A stretch of 64,000 nt of DNA from Heligmosomoides polygyrus polygyrus (GCA_947396885.1 OX377204.1:27411706-27475705); one strand, 5' to 3'; shown: positions 1-13,324, counted from the first letter of the stretch. Program-made: numbers and translations. Notes: a model not told the origin generated them from the letters alone.

Positions 1-1430
1 CGGCTCTTCACACGCTACCTGTCGGAGTGCAAGGTTCCATCTCAGTGGAAAACCAGCAGAACCGTCTTGCTGTACAAGAAGGGAGACGTGCACGACATTG
101 GCAACTATCGCCCGATCTGCCTGTTGTCCGTAGTCTACAAGCTGTTCACTCGATTTATCCTGAATAGGATCGGCCGAACGCTGGACAAAGACAGCCATGC
201 GAACAAGCAGGATTTCGGAGAGGATTCAGCACGATCGACCACATACACACCATTACGAAGCTCATCGAAGTGTCGCGAGAGTACAAACTGCCGCTATGCC
301 TTACGTTCATCGACCTGAAGAAGGCATTCGACTCTGTCGAAACTGAAGCGGTCATCGAAGCCCTGCTCACTCAGGGCGTTCCTACTCAGTGCATCAGAGT
401 CCTTCGAGAGCTGTACAGTGGATTCACGACCAAGATCTCACCATTCTACAACGACGTCGTCGTCGAAGAGAGGAGTTCGGCAAGGGGATACCATATCCCC
501 GAAGCTCTTCAGCGCCACCCTCGAAAACGTCATGCGCGAACTAGAATGGGAAGACATGGGAGTGAAGGTCGACGGCCGGCAACTACATCATCTTCGCTTC
601 GCTGACGACATCGTGCTCATAACACCGAGCATCAGCCAGGCGGAGCGAATGCTGGCCGATTTCGATCGTGTATGTGGGAACGTTGGACTGCAGCTGAATC
701 TTACGAAGACGATGTTCATGAGGAACGGATGGGTTTCTGATGCCCCATTCTCGCTCAACGGAACGAACATCTCCGAATGCTCCAGCTACGTGTATCTGGG
801 TCGCGAAGTCAACATGGCCAACGACCTAGCACCAGAGCTGAGCAGGAGGAAACGAGCGGCTTGGGGAGCTTTCAAGAGCGTCGAAGAAGTCGTGAAGAAA
901 ACGAAGAACGTCCGACTCCGTGCCCACCTATTCGACTCCACTGTTCTTCCTGCCCTAACATACGCCTCAGAGACCTGGGCTATACGAAAGCAGGATGAAC
1001 ACGCGATCAGCGTCGCGCAGCGTGGAATCGAGAGGACGATGCTCGGAGTGACACGACTCACGCAAGTGAGAGAAGGCCTCCGGAGTTCCGAGCTTCGCCG
1101 ACGCTCGAAGATCAGAGACGCTGTCGCGTGGGCCAAGTTGTCGAAAATTAGGTGGGCCGGCCACGTATTGCGCTTCGCAGACACCCGCTGGACGAGAGCC
1201 ATCACCGACTGGATTCCGCGGGATGTCAAAAGAACACCAGGACGCCCACCAACGCGTTGGTCGGACTTCTTCGTTAAAGCCCTGAACGACCGATATGACG
1301 CTCTTCGTGTCCCTCGAGCGAGGAGGATCCATTGGACCACTCTGGTACGCGACAGGGACGAATGGAGACGCTGCTGGCACCCGCTCGAGCAATTCGATGA
1401 TCAACGGGACGACAGGTGATACAGGTGATA
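1..1430 (+). pseudogene. RTE-type LINE, reverse transcriptase to 3' end (5' cut by window edge)
   Basis: Non-LTR retrotransposon of the RTE type. It would copy its RNA into DNA at a nicked genomic site. The reading starts inside the RT domain (TVLLYKKGD..NYRPICLLS near 67-160), continues through a second frame with LTFIDLKKAFDS (from about 298) and a third frame with GVRQGDTISP and the catalytic FADD (about 598-612), and ends with a long C-terminal region whose stop is at 1417-1419. The two frame changes, near 215 and 470, are indels, so this copy is dead although the FADD is intact. The 3' tail after the stop is a short repeat of GTGATACAG units (to about 1430), also seen at other RTE ends in this window. 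Assignment to RTE is by motif style; the clade was not tested by phylogeny. Confidence 0.9.
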
Positions 1431-1891
1431 GGTTGTCCCATAAGTCCCGTCGTTTTCTTCAACGATTCATTGCGAATTTCGCCGGTGGTCTCTTGCACAG
1501 CACTATACAGCTTTCGAAAGAGAATGATTTACTCTATCAGAGCATTATTGCATCTCTTTTTCATCCTGGGTTTTGTCAATTTCTGAGTCGTTGAAGTAAA
1601 AAGTGAAATAATGAAAAAGTGGCCATCTGCGTACTGGTCCTCTCCGCTTAGGTTTGGAATTTTCGCGCAGTTTTTTATAGCATTTGGAAGACAATGTTTC
1701 GTGCTACAAAAATCCATGTTGCCGCTACTTTTTTATTTGGTGTTATATGTCTTTCAGAAGAGGATGTCTTGCTCAGTAAGAATTTGTGTGTTTATTGGCT
1801 CATGCTGATTTCTGTCGAATATCAACAACTGAACAAGAAGAAGGAGTTGTTAGTGAATATGATTTTTCTCTTTTTGGAATTTTGTTTGAAG
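1425..1891. other. Gene-free stretch
   Basis: AT-rich DNA with no supportable gene. Positions 1432-1452 (GGTTGTCCCATAAGTCCCG) resemble a mariner terminal repeat, but I found no matching second end or transposase. Confidence 0.4.
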
Positions 1892-3068
1892 TTGCCGAAG
1901 AAGCAGCTTTGGAGCGTTCAAAAGAGGTTTTTAACTTTTTTAAAAATCAAGTACTTGTAAAAGTAAGCATATATTTAAGCTCAGCAGGTCAAGCTCTATC
2001 TTCTGACATATAAATCTTAGTAGAGTTGAGCAATGCATATAGGCCCGACACAATCAATCGAGTGAGACAACCTGTAGAGCGAGCGAGCGACAGCTTGTAG
2101 GATGATCGCTTGGAGACTTTTATCCGAAAGCCGTCTTAAACAGGAAATGCTCTAACACTGTCCAGCTTGCCTTTGGAGTGCGCCGTGAACAATGCATACG
2201 GAATCGAACCTATCAATCAAGTGGGCGCGGCGGCCTGCACAGTGATGGTTTGGGGAGTTTTTTCGGAAATTTCCAGCCGTTCTAATCAGGAGTTGCTCTA
2301 AGACTGTCCAGCTTGCCTTTGGAGTGCGCTGTGAACAATGCATACGGAATCGAACCTATTAATCGAGATGGGTGGTCTTTCACACTCGTTAATTTATCGT
2401 TACCATGGCTCTAAAATGCCTGCTGGTGCTAAGGCATTTTAGGCGCCTGCGGAGTAGTGAGCGCTTCCTCGTAAAGTACCTGTGCATTTGTAAGCAGTCA
2501 GCTCATCGCGTCTTCCCGCAGTGGTCGACTGAATTCGGAAAAAATCGTGTCACACAAGGCTAACCTGCATTTTCGCATCGCTGTAATTTCGCTGTTTAAA
2601 AGCTACGGCCCTGTACTTTTGCGGCCTTCTTAAGCTCTCTACTTCCTACAAAACCCTTGAGCTGCAGCCGGAAAGATTCGCACTTGACAGGGTTATCGCG
2701 CTCCGAACACGCGTGCAGTATGCGAGCGGTCGCTCCCATTGATAGGTTCGATTCCGTAAGCATTGTTCGCGGCGCACTCCATAAGCAAGCTGGACAGTGT
2801 TAGAGCAGTTCCAAAGAACGACTGAAAATTTTCGAAAAACTCTCCAAGCGCTCATCCTACAAACTGTCGCTCGCTCGTTCAGGTTGTCTCGCTCACGATT
2901 GATTGTGTCGGGCCTGTATCCCTTGCTCAACTCTACTAAGATTTATATGTCAGAAGATAGGGCTCAGCTGTTGAGCTTAAATATATGCATAATTTCACAA
3001 GCACTTAATTTAAAAAAAAAAAGTTTAAAAAACCGCTTTGGAACGCGCTTAAGCGGCTTTTTCGGCAA
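1892..3068. mobile_element. Large foldback (inverted-repeat) element
   Basis: Left arm 1892-2219 reads as the reverse complement of right arm 2738-3068 with scattered differences. Shared blocks include the TTGCCGAA ends, the ATCTTCTGACATATAAATC block and the CACTGTCCAGCTTGC block. The middle (2220-2737) holds a further direct copy of the inner arm module (about 2285-2365 repeats 2148-2222). No transposase was found. The shape fits a non-autonomous foldback DNA transposon; a clear target duplication was not seen. Confidence 0.75.
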
Positions 3069-3281
3069 TTGACCAAAGGACATGCGTAGTACTGTAGTGT
3101 CAATTTTAAACCCTTGCCAATTCGATAGCAAGTTCAATGTTATGGTAGAGTTACCATACGTAAGGGTTGCCTCAATTGCTGCTAGTGCTTACTTTCTTCC
3201 TAGCTTAAACGATTTCGTCTTATTAGAGTCACTACTTCAATTAGTCCAAATTTCGCTCGTAATTGCAATGACGTGGTTGTA

Positions 3282-4535
3282 TTAGGTTGAGTCATAGGTT
3301 TTGCAACACTTCTGTTTGTTCTATAATTCAAAGTAAACTTGTGGAAGTATTATATTCTGTTTGAAAGCTTGTTTCCTAGCGGCCACTTTGAGACACGAAT
3401 CGTTAATTTTGCTTGCGTTGTTAAAAAGTTTTACTCTCTAGAACCATGGCCACTCAAAGTGGAAAAGTGTGTGATTTCATTTTTAATTCGTTCAAGCTCG
3501 GCATCAACCCAGTAACGAGGGTCAAGCACATTTAGGAAGCCACCGGCAAGTCGACTCCTAACCGAATAAACTACTGGAGATGGTATCGGAAGTTCCTCTC
3601 CGCCCAGAAAGGCAGCAAAGGCGAGCCACTCCCTAGAAGAACAGCTGCGGTAAACAAAGGGCGACTGTGCCAATACATCGAGTCGAATTCTTCTCAAACC
3701 ACATTAGGACTGACAGCTGATCTCCACACCACCCAGTGAACCACCACTCATCGGCTGTAGTATGTAGACTGGAAGGTCGCCTAAACTGCCTTCGTCAGTG
3801 CCTCACGCTTTGGCGGCAACCGAAGTAAATCGCTGTGCTTCCGACTGCCGAGAGCTCCGGCACCGGTTCAAGAGAGGGGACCTGGATCGAATCTCTACTA
3901 GCGGTGAAGAGAGGATGCTTTATGACAACCGCGAAGCTGGAAAGCAATAGCTTGAACGCAACGAGCGAGCTTCTGACATCAAAACCGGAGCTCAACCGAA
4001 AGAAAGTCCTGCAGTGCGTTTGGTGGCTATGTGGTGGTCTAGTGCACCGGGAGCTCCTCCACGTAGTCAAATCATCCTCGACGCTCGCTTTCGCCAACAT
4101 CTGGACTAGATCCAGCAAAAATTAGTGGAGGAAGAAGTCGATACGAACCATTGTTTCTTCCACAAGGACGACAGTCGACCGCTTCCGGTACTTCAGATGC
4201 TGACAAAAATCTAGGAATTGGGCTGGATCAAAATCAAGCAACCACCATACACCCCGAACATTGTGCCGTCTGACTGCCATCAGCTTCGGTCGATTGATCA
4301 CTTCCTATATGGTAGGCGCTTTGCCGAAGTCGATGAGGTCAAGGCGATGGTACGCGACTTATTCAGGTCGAAACCGACCAAACAGGAATATAACCATCTC
4401 AGTGGATGAAAAGTGAAAGAAACTCATTGAGAATAGCGGCAATTGTTTTGTTTAAGTCATTCATTTTTTCTTTGTGGTATTATCTTATTTTTGCTGGAGG
4501 ACAAATCTTGTTGCAAAACTTATGACAAAGCCTAA
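3282..4535 (+). mobile_element. Mariner element with decayed transposase
   Basis: A 1,254-bp mariner flanked by TA on both sides (3280-3281 and 4536-4537). The terminal inverted repeats begin TTAGGTTGAGTCATA on the left and match the reverse complement of the right end, sharing GTCATA and GTTTTGCAACA. The transposase starts at ATG 3446 (MATQSGKVCDFIFNSFKLG) and ends near 4409 with the family C-terminus PPYTPN..PSDCHQLRSIDHFL..RRF. Stops and shifts through the middle make it non-functional. Catalytic-region motifs survive only in part. Confidence 0.88.
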
Positions 4536-7156
4536 TATTATACTTCTAATAGTTGTTTGGAATCATGCTCGAATAACCTGTAGTACCTGTTTTAAGCGAT
4601 GAAGTAAATACTCCACCATTTCAGTTTTATACTCAACACTGCATGGCATAATGCCTAATCCTATTGATACCTTCGAGATTCTAGCTATAACTTCCGTGTA
4701 GAATAAAATCTTTGATCAGGTAGGCAAGGCAGCCACATCTTACTTTTATTGGTTAGCATTTTATGTATGTCAGACACGGAAGTTTCGCGCCGCCAATAAG
4801 GTAATGTAATTGTTTTATACATTGCTGAGCATAACAGTCGATGAGAGCTATATATACCCAACTTCCTTCTTTCATGGCTCGATCCTTGTCTTGCTGCTTC
4901 GCTAAGGTTTACTATGCACAGAATTTCTATCCAGCAGTCTCTTCAGCTACCTCGTGATAAGAACATTCCTCCTGCTGACAACTTTGACGGTGGAAATGTC
5001 AAAGCGTCTTACACCACGTTGTGGTAGGCACATCTGTGCTGGCATCTGTAAGGCATCAGTCTTCACTGCCAGCGACAATTTGGACCTCGAGACACGGGTT
5101 TTTATTGAGACGTCATAAACTGCAGCCACATGGTAAACAGCTGATTCCAGCGAAGCTTTCTCCAGAAACTGGACGACCATGCGCCAAATTACATTTCCTG
5201 GTAGACCACGTCGAAATCTACTCTCTACAGTTGGTATTGCCCTTCATTTTCGCCACCTCAGAACGCGTAGAACAGCAAGGGGGATTTCACGATTTCATAG
5301 CTCCACCACTGTCATGCTTTTCCGCATTTTCTCCCATTTTCTCCCTGTTCGAGAAGACAGAGTTTTTTATGCACTGACTAGGCTGTAGCCACAGAGAGAT
5401 TTTAAAATGTACACATTGTGCACTGCAAAGATTGTGCCGTGCTCTCATAGAGTTATGTGTGGCGTTGTTTAATCAACCGGCGGTGGAATTGGCATCGTCG
5501 TGTGACTGTGCATTGCCCTTCTCGTCTCCGTAGCCGCATAGATTCTTTTTTCTCTAGAAACTTATAGTTAGGATGTTAGGATTTTCACCACGACAGCTTG
5601 ATTGAAAAGAAATGCTACACCTATGTTACTTCAGCACAGGTGATCTGTTGACCTCTACGGCAGCCTCTGTCAGGTCAGTTCCGATTTGAAATTCCCATGT
5701 CTGATCTTGCTTCACTTTTCCCTAGGAAAAATTTTTATTGGATGAAGTGAAGTGTGGGCAGGAAGCGGTGCGAATTTTTCGACTTTATGACACTCCGAAG
5801 AAGGCGAAGTCGTCACCAAACCGGCAGTCACATAATGGTTGCTAACAGTCTAGGTCGGCAGCCCAATAAAATCACATCGTTCCCTATGATGTAGAATAGG
5901 GTTTTGAAGACAACTTATAGTTTGAGCACATCTTAGTCGAAATTAATGATAAACAAAAGTAAGCCTATGATAGCAGTTTAGCCGGTACGATATTTAGAAA
6001 GTCCTTCGTGTTGTGTTGCATGCTGCCCTTTTCTAGGCAGTTGAGTAGTTTTAATTGATACTCAGCGGGCTAAGCAGTTATGGTACAATTTTCTAAATGC
6101 GAGATTTTCTCATTTTGACAGGACGCAGCGATATTCCAAGGCATATGACATATTTATCAAATTAAAGAAACATTTTAATCAAATGAATTGCCCCTACTGC
6201 TTGCTTATATGAAACAAGCTTCAAGAACTTGCTCTTTCCTACGGGTCCTCGAGAGCAAACCCCTCATCACGTCTTCTTCAGCTCTCTTCTTCTCCGTCGT
6301 CTAATCCATGAAGAGCACGTGATCGGGCGCGCCTTTCTCTCCCTCCTTCTCCTCCAGAACACAGTCGTTGATTTTTTCATTGCTGCCACAATCTTGTGGC
6401 ATGTGGACGACATGCTCTGGTGACCAGTGCATGTCATTGTCGCCGGAACAACATCTGGCTAGCAGCTTGTTATGCCGTTGCTTTATCACTTTACGGGTAT
6501 TTAAGATATAGAGTGTCTGGACACAGAAATCCGGGACAACCTTGTGATTTAGTGAAGCTTCTACGTGTCGAAGAGAGGCGGATGTCCTCACTGTACCAAG
6601 AGCTTGGCTTACTTCTTGGGTTTCTATCCCAAAAAAGACATCCCAGTGTTTGCGTTGTTTTTTTAAAGTTAATTCCGAAAGCACTGTTCGAATATCCATT
6701 CTTTTTCGATGTAACAGGGATGTAACAGGGGAGCGCTTAGCGTGGTCGAATGAAGTACCGACTAGATTCCGATTCGAGGTTCTTGCTTCAGATCCTGATC
6801 TGGCAAACCTATCCTTCTATCCTTGTGTGGCTTCCTCGTCACTTAGGATTACACAGCGTGCCAATCTCCCTTTCTACCCCCCCCCCCCCTACTTTTGCCA
6901 GAAGACAGAGTGCTACGTACCAAACAGTCATCTTTTTGAACCGTTTATTGTCGAAATAAGCCACATCCGCATGTTCTTTTTTATTAGAGACATCAGAGAT
7001 TTGTGGTATCGAACGACATTCATTATGTATTGTGCTTCACTAGAGGAGGGTGGCCTTCTACTACTATTGGCGCCTTATAAATTAGACTCAAATCTGCGAA
7101 CTGCGAGAGGAAAATCGCTCGTATGTCAGGGTGTATCAGATCTATCTCAAATCCTA
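4536..7156. other. Gene-free stretch
   Basis: No credible gene. Open frames here are short, lack family motifs and splice context. A run of about 13 C lies near 6878-6890. Nothing repeated elsewhere in the window was recognised. Confidence 0.4.
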
Positions 7157-7233
7157 GGGGCTGAATTCATCAAAAATTTCTCTACGCTCATACACTGCAT
7201 ATCCTCAAGTTTTTACCATTGATGAATCCGGCC
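7157..7233. mobile_element. Short MITE, GGGGC..ATTCATCAA family
   Basis: The ends GGGGCTGAATTCATCAA and TTGATGAATCCGGCC form a terminal inverted repeat around about 45 bp. Related ends bound the elements at 28146-28337 and 57072-57248, which suggests a non-autonomous DNA transposon family. Confidence 0.5.
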
Positions 7234-7385
7234 ATTGGACGTTGACCACTGCCCATCCCAGCACCTTCATTCATATTACGAAGCAAATGGATCGTGTCGT
7301 GTTTTTTAAGACCGGTATAGACCTACATACGTCTCAAAAATCAAACGGGCGTCGCAAGTTTTCAATTAGCAACGACAGCCGGAGG

Positions 7386-8995
7386 TACTGCCAGGTATCA
7401 CCTATTATCCAGCTGATCACCGAGTTGTTCGAGCGGACGCCAACAACACCTTCACCCGTCCCTTTTGTCTGTCAGTGTGGTCCAATGAAACCCCTCGTTT
7501 GCGGAAAAACGGAGGCGAAGAGCGTCATATCGTTTGTTCAGGACTTTCATGACGAAATCCAACCAACCTCTTTGATGGACGTCTTGATGTTTTTTGACGT
7601 TTTATCCAGTCACTGAGCGCGTGTAGCGCAGTCGGAGGAGGTGCGACTGTCGCGTGCACCCGATACCAGGTTCCTGGTTCGGATCTCCCGCCCAGGCCAA
7701 CCAAGCCTTCCATCCCTCCGGGGTCGGTGAATTGGTACCAGACTTGTCTGGGAAGGATAAAGCGCTGACTTGTTCATCGGCTGGCCACCGCAAGTCATTG
7801 TATGGCCAAATACGCATTCATGTCGCCTCCTCGACATCCCGTAGAAGTAGAATGCGCTGGCGTATCGCAGAAGGGATTGAGCAACGCCGTCCTTTATCCT
7901 TATCCTAATCCAGTCACTGACCGCTCTCGTCCAACGGGTATCTGCGAAACGCATTACGTGCACATTGGCCGGCCCACCTACATAGTTTCGTGCGCATGGC
8001 CCATGTGACAGCGTCTCTGATCTTCGACCATCGACGAAGCTCGGAATTCCGGACCTCCTTCACTTCGGTGAGTCATGCCACTCCGAGCGTCGTTCTCTCG
8101 ATTCCTCGCTGCTCGACGTGGGTCATCCTGGACCTCATCTCTGAAGCGTTCCTGGCACGGGACAACAGTGGGGTCGAATAGACGGACACAGACCTGGACG
8201 TTCGTCGCCTTTATCACGATTTCTTCAGCGCTCTTGAAAGATCCCCAAGTCGCTCGTGTCCTCCCGCCCAGCTCCGCGTTGTTAGCCGTGGTTGTTGCCG
8301 AGTTCGCAATCTGGATACATGGCTAGTACATGGCTGGAGCCTTCGGATATGTTCGTTTCGATGAGCGAGTATGGGGCATCGACCGAAACTCGTCTGTTCC
8401 TTATGAACATTGCCGATCTTCTCTCCCAAGTCTATTTTTCTAGGTCGCGCACGACTTTTTCGAGAGTGGCGCTGAAAAGCTTCGAAGATATGGCATCCTT
8501 TGCTCGAACCCCTCTCTTCACGTTGACGACGACGTCGTCGTAGAATGGTGAGATCTTAGACGTGAATCCACTGTACAGCTTTCGAAGGGCTCTGATGTAC
8601 CGGGTAGGAATGTCCTACGTGAGCAGGGCCTCAGTCTGCGGTTCAGTATCGACAGAGTCGGTTGTCCTCTTGTCCTCTAACAGTGATATCAAGGTCCCAG
8701 TTATTGGTCGTTCGTTGACTCTTCTTCTAGAATTTTGCGGTCCTCCCTCCTTGCAAGTCGGTGGTCCGATACCATCTAGAACTTCTAGAACTTGAGGACA
8801 ACAGAGCGCCGTCCAGGCAATACTTGGAAGTCGCCCACTACCACCTTGTAGAAGGGGTGATCTTCCTTGTAGAAATTCCCCAGCTCTACGTAGAAGACTT
8901 CGACTCCTTCGTCGTTGTCGTTGTAGTCGGGTGTCGGTGTTGCGAGCTTCTTTGCTAGTGGATCGAAAATACTGTTCCAAATGCTCGACAATCAG
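7386..8995 (-). pseudogene. RTE LINE fragment interrupted by a SINE
   Basis: On the minus strand, 8991-8785 encodes a piece of AP-endonuclease (FYKVVVGDF motif). From about 8665 to 7921 and 7603 to 7386 there is RT C-terminal sequence matching the RTE at 1-1430, for example MRFADTRWTRAVSDWI near 7960-7908 against LRFADTRWTRAITDWI. A SINE at 7617-7907 splits it. The segment between endonuclease and RT is missing or rearranged, and several frame changes are present. The 3' tail (GGTATCACC on plus at about 7397) matches the RTE tail. Confidence 0.82.
7617..7907 (+). mobile_element. tRNA-derived SINE with 13-bp target duplication
   Basis: A 291-bp element flanked by exact 13-bp direct repeats ATCCAGTCACTGA (7604-7616 and 7908-7920). 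The head carries a pol III A box (TAGCGCAGTCGG, 7624-7635) and a B box (GGTTCGGATC, about 7676), as in tRNA genes. The body is non-coding and ends in a TTTATCCTTATCCT tail. The same sequence recurs about nine times in the window. The RTE reading on either side rejoins across the insertion, which shows the direct repeat is a target-site duplication made by a LINE machinery. Confidence 0.9.
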
Positions 8996-9019
8996 GTAAA
9001 TCGAACACGTAATGCCTTC

Positions 9020-9246
9020 CACAGACTCCGGCTGGACAACAACCCACAGAATTCGTCCGGATGCCAAAAGAACACGAAAATACGTAATATCGCTTAGTCA
9101 GAGTTCTTCCTGAAAGCCTTGAACGAACTAAAGTCTCCTCGTGTCACTCGAGAGAGTAGGATCCATTGAAGCAGTCCAGCACGCGGCGAACAAATGGGGA
9201 GGTTCAAATGGGATCGGAACTACAGGTGATACGAGTGGTACAGGTG
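9020..9246 (+). pseudogene. RTE LINE 3' end fragment
   Basis: 5'-truncated copy of the RTE tail: FFLKALNELKSPRVTRESRIHW on plus corresponds to FFVKALNDRYDALRVPRARRIHW at the end of the RTE at 1-1430. It ends in the same GTGATACGAGTGGTACAGG-like tail. It lies in opposite orientation to the neighbouring RTE fragment. Confidence 0.75.
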
Positions 9247-12159
9247 GTTAGAGAACTCTGACGTCTTAACAACCTACAGAACTGTTAGGTAACTACCACT
9301 TACCATTACCACAATATCAGAAGTGCAATGGGCTTTTGCGATAAGGAAATCAAAGGATTCACTTTACTTGGCTTTACTTTTCCGTTGATTGTCAACAGAG
9401 TTACAGCGGATTCGGATCGCAGTAGATTGCTAATCTTAACGAAAAGACCGCAAGGACAAAGCAGTTAGTCTTCTTCGAGGCTTTTGAGACGGACGTAGCA
9501 ATTCCGCTTAGAGTATTGTAAGACGAAGTGTCTTCGGGCAGCGATATGAGCTTCGCTATCCCTTTTCTCCCTGGAGGAGAACAGTGGTAACCGCAGCATT
9601 AAAGGGCGTCTAGCGATCCGCCTGCTATATCAGATTTGGCAAAACGGAAAAACTGAGCTTCCCAAAGACCCAGTGCTTCAAGGACTGGGGCAGTTGCCGA
9701 ATAACACACAGAAGGCTTCCGAAATTCAAATTAAATGATGCGACGCCAGTGAAGGGAAAGAGACCGCTTTACGAAGGAAAGCTGGTGTTCCTGTGTTGAA
9801 CACACGGGGATGGTCCTTCGAGTGTTTTCCCGTCGTTCATGAGTCGGTCGACAGATCACTTACTCTGTTTGCTCGCTAAACCCGCCGTCGCGTCGCGCGC
9901 AAAAAGCATCGTATTCGGATCCGATCTTGAACCATCGCCACATGAATGCACTTCTGCTCGCTCTGACTTCGCGCACGCGAGTTCTGGTGAAAGACCTTGC
10001 GTCTCACTGCCTCAAAAATGTCTCAAATTCCGCTCTAACCAGTCACTGCTCTCTTCTCTCACATCGTTGCTTCCATCGTCTGACCTGTTCTCAGCGAGAG
10101 TCTCGAAATTGGGTTGAAACGTCATTTTTAGCAGGCATCGAACACCTTCTTCATAATCAGAGCGGTGTTGCAACACTGCAGGAATGGACATGGAGAAAGC
10201 TGACAGCTTCTCGATGTCGGGCCATGACCACGCTTTGCTCTATCCCTTCAAGCCAAATTCATTGAAGAGGTGGAGTTACGATCAAGCGCAGACGGTGCAG
10301 TTGAGTTTCAAAACCCCCTGAGGGTCCTTTTCTCACAGTGTTATTTAATGACCGCTCCCGCTTGCTGATCCCATAACAAGCCTCCGTTTCTTCGACATCA
10401 TCGGGAATTTACGCAGTTTCTTGTTCTGATAATCCTACCCATTTAAGGTCCAGTGTGAAGAAGAAGCTTTCAAGAGTTTTCAAGGGATTCAAAAAACTGA
10501 AGAGTTGCTATCATCACGAAGTCAAGTGAATCTCCTTGACCTGAATCGAAGAGAAATTTTTGATCCATTGAATTCCTCCTCGCCACGCCGTGGCGGGAAA
10601 GTGCACCCACTGTTGCTTCGTCTCCTTTTGTTTTTCGTTGCCCTTAGCTCATTTCAGTCTTCCTCTTTGGTAAGTATGGACACTGCGGTAGCTGGGACGT
10701 TTAGGGGTGTTCTACGAAAGTCATTCGAAATGTGGCAGAGAGCGGAGGGAACCCTAGACTTTTCAACGGTTCCCGTGGAAAACAAAAATGGTCACTAGTT
10801 AAAAATTCCGACTCCACCGACACGACTTCGGTCGAATTCTTTTTCGCCGAAATTTCGTCTAGGGGGTTATTTCGGGTGCTGATCACGAATCTGACATACG
10901 TTTTTCACGATTCGGCTGGATAATATAGATGTAGTGCCCAAAAATGCTTTGACTTCAGCTGCGCCGAGTAGGCAGATTTCATCACGAGATCAGTCCAAAA
11001 GTTCAGTGGATCTGAGGACTGCAAGGATTGTTCTGCATAGGAGAGAGCAATACATCTTTCAATTTGTGTTGTTACTTCCAAACTAGGTTTGCAGCATTGG
11101 GTGCTTAAAACCTCAACGCTTTTTGCGGATACCGGAAACAATTCACAAGGCTAAACAGAAGAGAAGCTAGAGTTTTATATAGAAGAAATGGAAAATATAA
11201 TTAGAAAAACGTTTGACAACTCCAAGGTGTAGCTATTTATAAATTTAGCCTGCAGAGACTAAATTTGAGTAGGTGCGTTCTAACTAAACCACTTCGTTCA
11301 AAAAACTGTGTTAGCCCTCATATGTCTTCTGGTCGACTGAGATTTGCATACATTAGTAGGTTATTCTCCCTTAACCACCTGTTGAAATATTCAACGACAC
11401 TTGATTGAGACCGACGGCATTAGCTCCCTCAGAAACGGGGAGCAGACCTACATCATTGTGGTGAGTGTGGATTGAAGGCTGCTTCCGAAGCACGCACAGG
11501 GCTTTGCATTCTCATGCTGTGACAACGTATACTGGACCATTACACTTTGTATCTATTATGCATCCACTGAGTGCTCGGGCTCTATTTCTTCATAGATTCT
11601 TTTTTCTTTGTAAATGGTTTCATTTTTGGTTGTTAAGCTGCGATTGGGAGAAGGCTCCAGTTCCCCCAGGGTCGCTACCTGATTACCACTAGTTCACGAA
11701 GGCATGGTGTAGCTGATTTCCTCCAGCAATGCCTGCGAAGTATAAAACTACTATACATAGCTGGCCAGTCTGACATTAATTGATTTCTCCGTGGAATTCG
11801 TTGCGTTAAACAAATGACTTGGAAAGTGATTTTATAATCCTGTAGAAACAATCCTCTGGGAAGTGCTATGCATACCAGCCGGGTGTACATATTTAACGAC
11901 GACATTTACTTTTACACTTCATGAAATGAAAGCGTCCCACCTTCGGTCACAGTTTGTGCCCATTAGGATTCCTCAAGATTATGTACTAAATGCTACTTAG
12001 GATAACAGATGAAGAACGGCGTTAATCAGCACCTTTGTGGGACGCGCCATGCATTCTGACTCTACAGGATGTCGTGGAATCCGTTTGAATTCTTATCCGG
12101 CCTATACAGTGGCCTGTTCTTGAGCGACTGCTAGCATTATTATCTTGTATTGCTCTTCG
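9247..12159. other. Gene-free stretch
   Basis: No coding region, RNA gene or terminal-repeat element could be supported. Short open frames near 9839-10265 and 10505-10798 show no domain or splice pattern. Confidence 0.4.
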
Positions 12160-12294
12160 CCCATAAGTCTAGTACCATTTTGCCGATTTCGTAGGGATGG
12201 ATAGCTTCGTTGCCCTAGCGCGCAATCCGAACCGCGAGTCAGGATTAGGATGCTCGTGACAGATGGCGACTCCTCCGATTGCGCTCTACGCGCC
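12160..12294 (-). mobile_element. SINE fragment (5' half), diverged
   Basis: The reverse complement begins TGGCGCGTAGAGCGCAATCG and contains GGAGGAGTCGCC and the B-box-like GCGGTTCGGATT. This parallels the head of the SINE at 7617-7907. The 3' half is missing. Confidence 0.6.
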
Positions 12295-13324
12295 ACCCAC
12301 CACCTGAGCGCTGTGACGTTCCCATAACAGTACTGCTACTGTTGTATATTATTACTATTATTATGCTATATACCGTACTATTTTTTACAAGATTTAATTT
12401 ACCGAATTTCGGACATCAAATTTCAGCCCGTCTCATAGCTTCCCATGCTAATCTCCTTGAAGGTAATCTCCTGCAGGTGCAGAAAGAAACTTGTTCCATG
12501 CCGTTCCACGATTCCTTCCATCTGCTCCTTTTTACTCCTCTGACGTGATAACGCAGTGTGGGTGGATGTTGTGGCGCACTTTCTCTCGTGCTCAAGTAGC
12601 CACTGGGCGGCTCCGCTTCAAAGCCTGGGCTAAGCGTGGAGTAACCGACAAATAACTAATTCCGGGACCTTGCTCGCCGTTCCCCATACCTTATTGTTAC
12701 CGCGAAAACAACAAGTCGCCGGGATCTTTCCTAGTAGGAAGGGAACCATAGAAATATATTACTGAATCGAACTGCTACCAGGATGTTCTGCTTTGCTCAA
12801 AGCTTCGAACCCCATCCTCTGCTCTATACAACTAGCGCTCTAGACAAGCGGAATTCTGATCCTCAATCGGACGGCCAAGCCCTATCCTCGTACCACATCT
12901 TTTCTTAAGCAGGTCATCAATGAATGCTGCAAAAGTAGCAAATGTTGCTTCGATGCCATTGCATGCATATTTATACTTATTTATTTGCGACTGACGGAAT
13001 TTCCTATTCCATGTTCTGAGTTTCGGATTCCGGTCGCTTTTAGTCGTTTCATTTCGTGCTTCGTTCGAGTTCCGCTTATCGGAAGACACACGGAAACCAT
13101 AATCATTTAACGCGAGCGACGCTCTATTATGCACATTGTCTCTTGAACTGAAAAAGTCTTCGAAGGAGTTATGGGAGGATTGATGTTAAACAAAACAAGT
13201 ATTGTTATCCTAGGAAGGAGATCTTTGCGGCTACGCGCGACGGAGAACTAAGTGTGCTAGCATTTGACGAGCATAGCGTGCTGAAAAACTCACTCACTTT
13301 TTATCTATCTCAAAATTCTTGTCT

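Noticed and set aside
786..1340. Long minus-strand open frame of 184 codons
   Set aside because: It is the antisense shadow of the RTE coding frame, which carries the recognisable RT motifs on plus.
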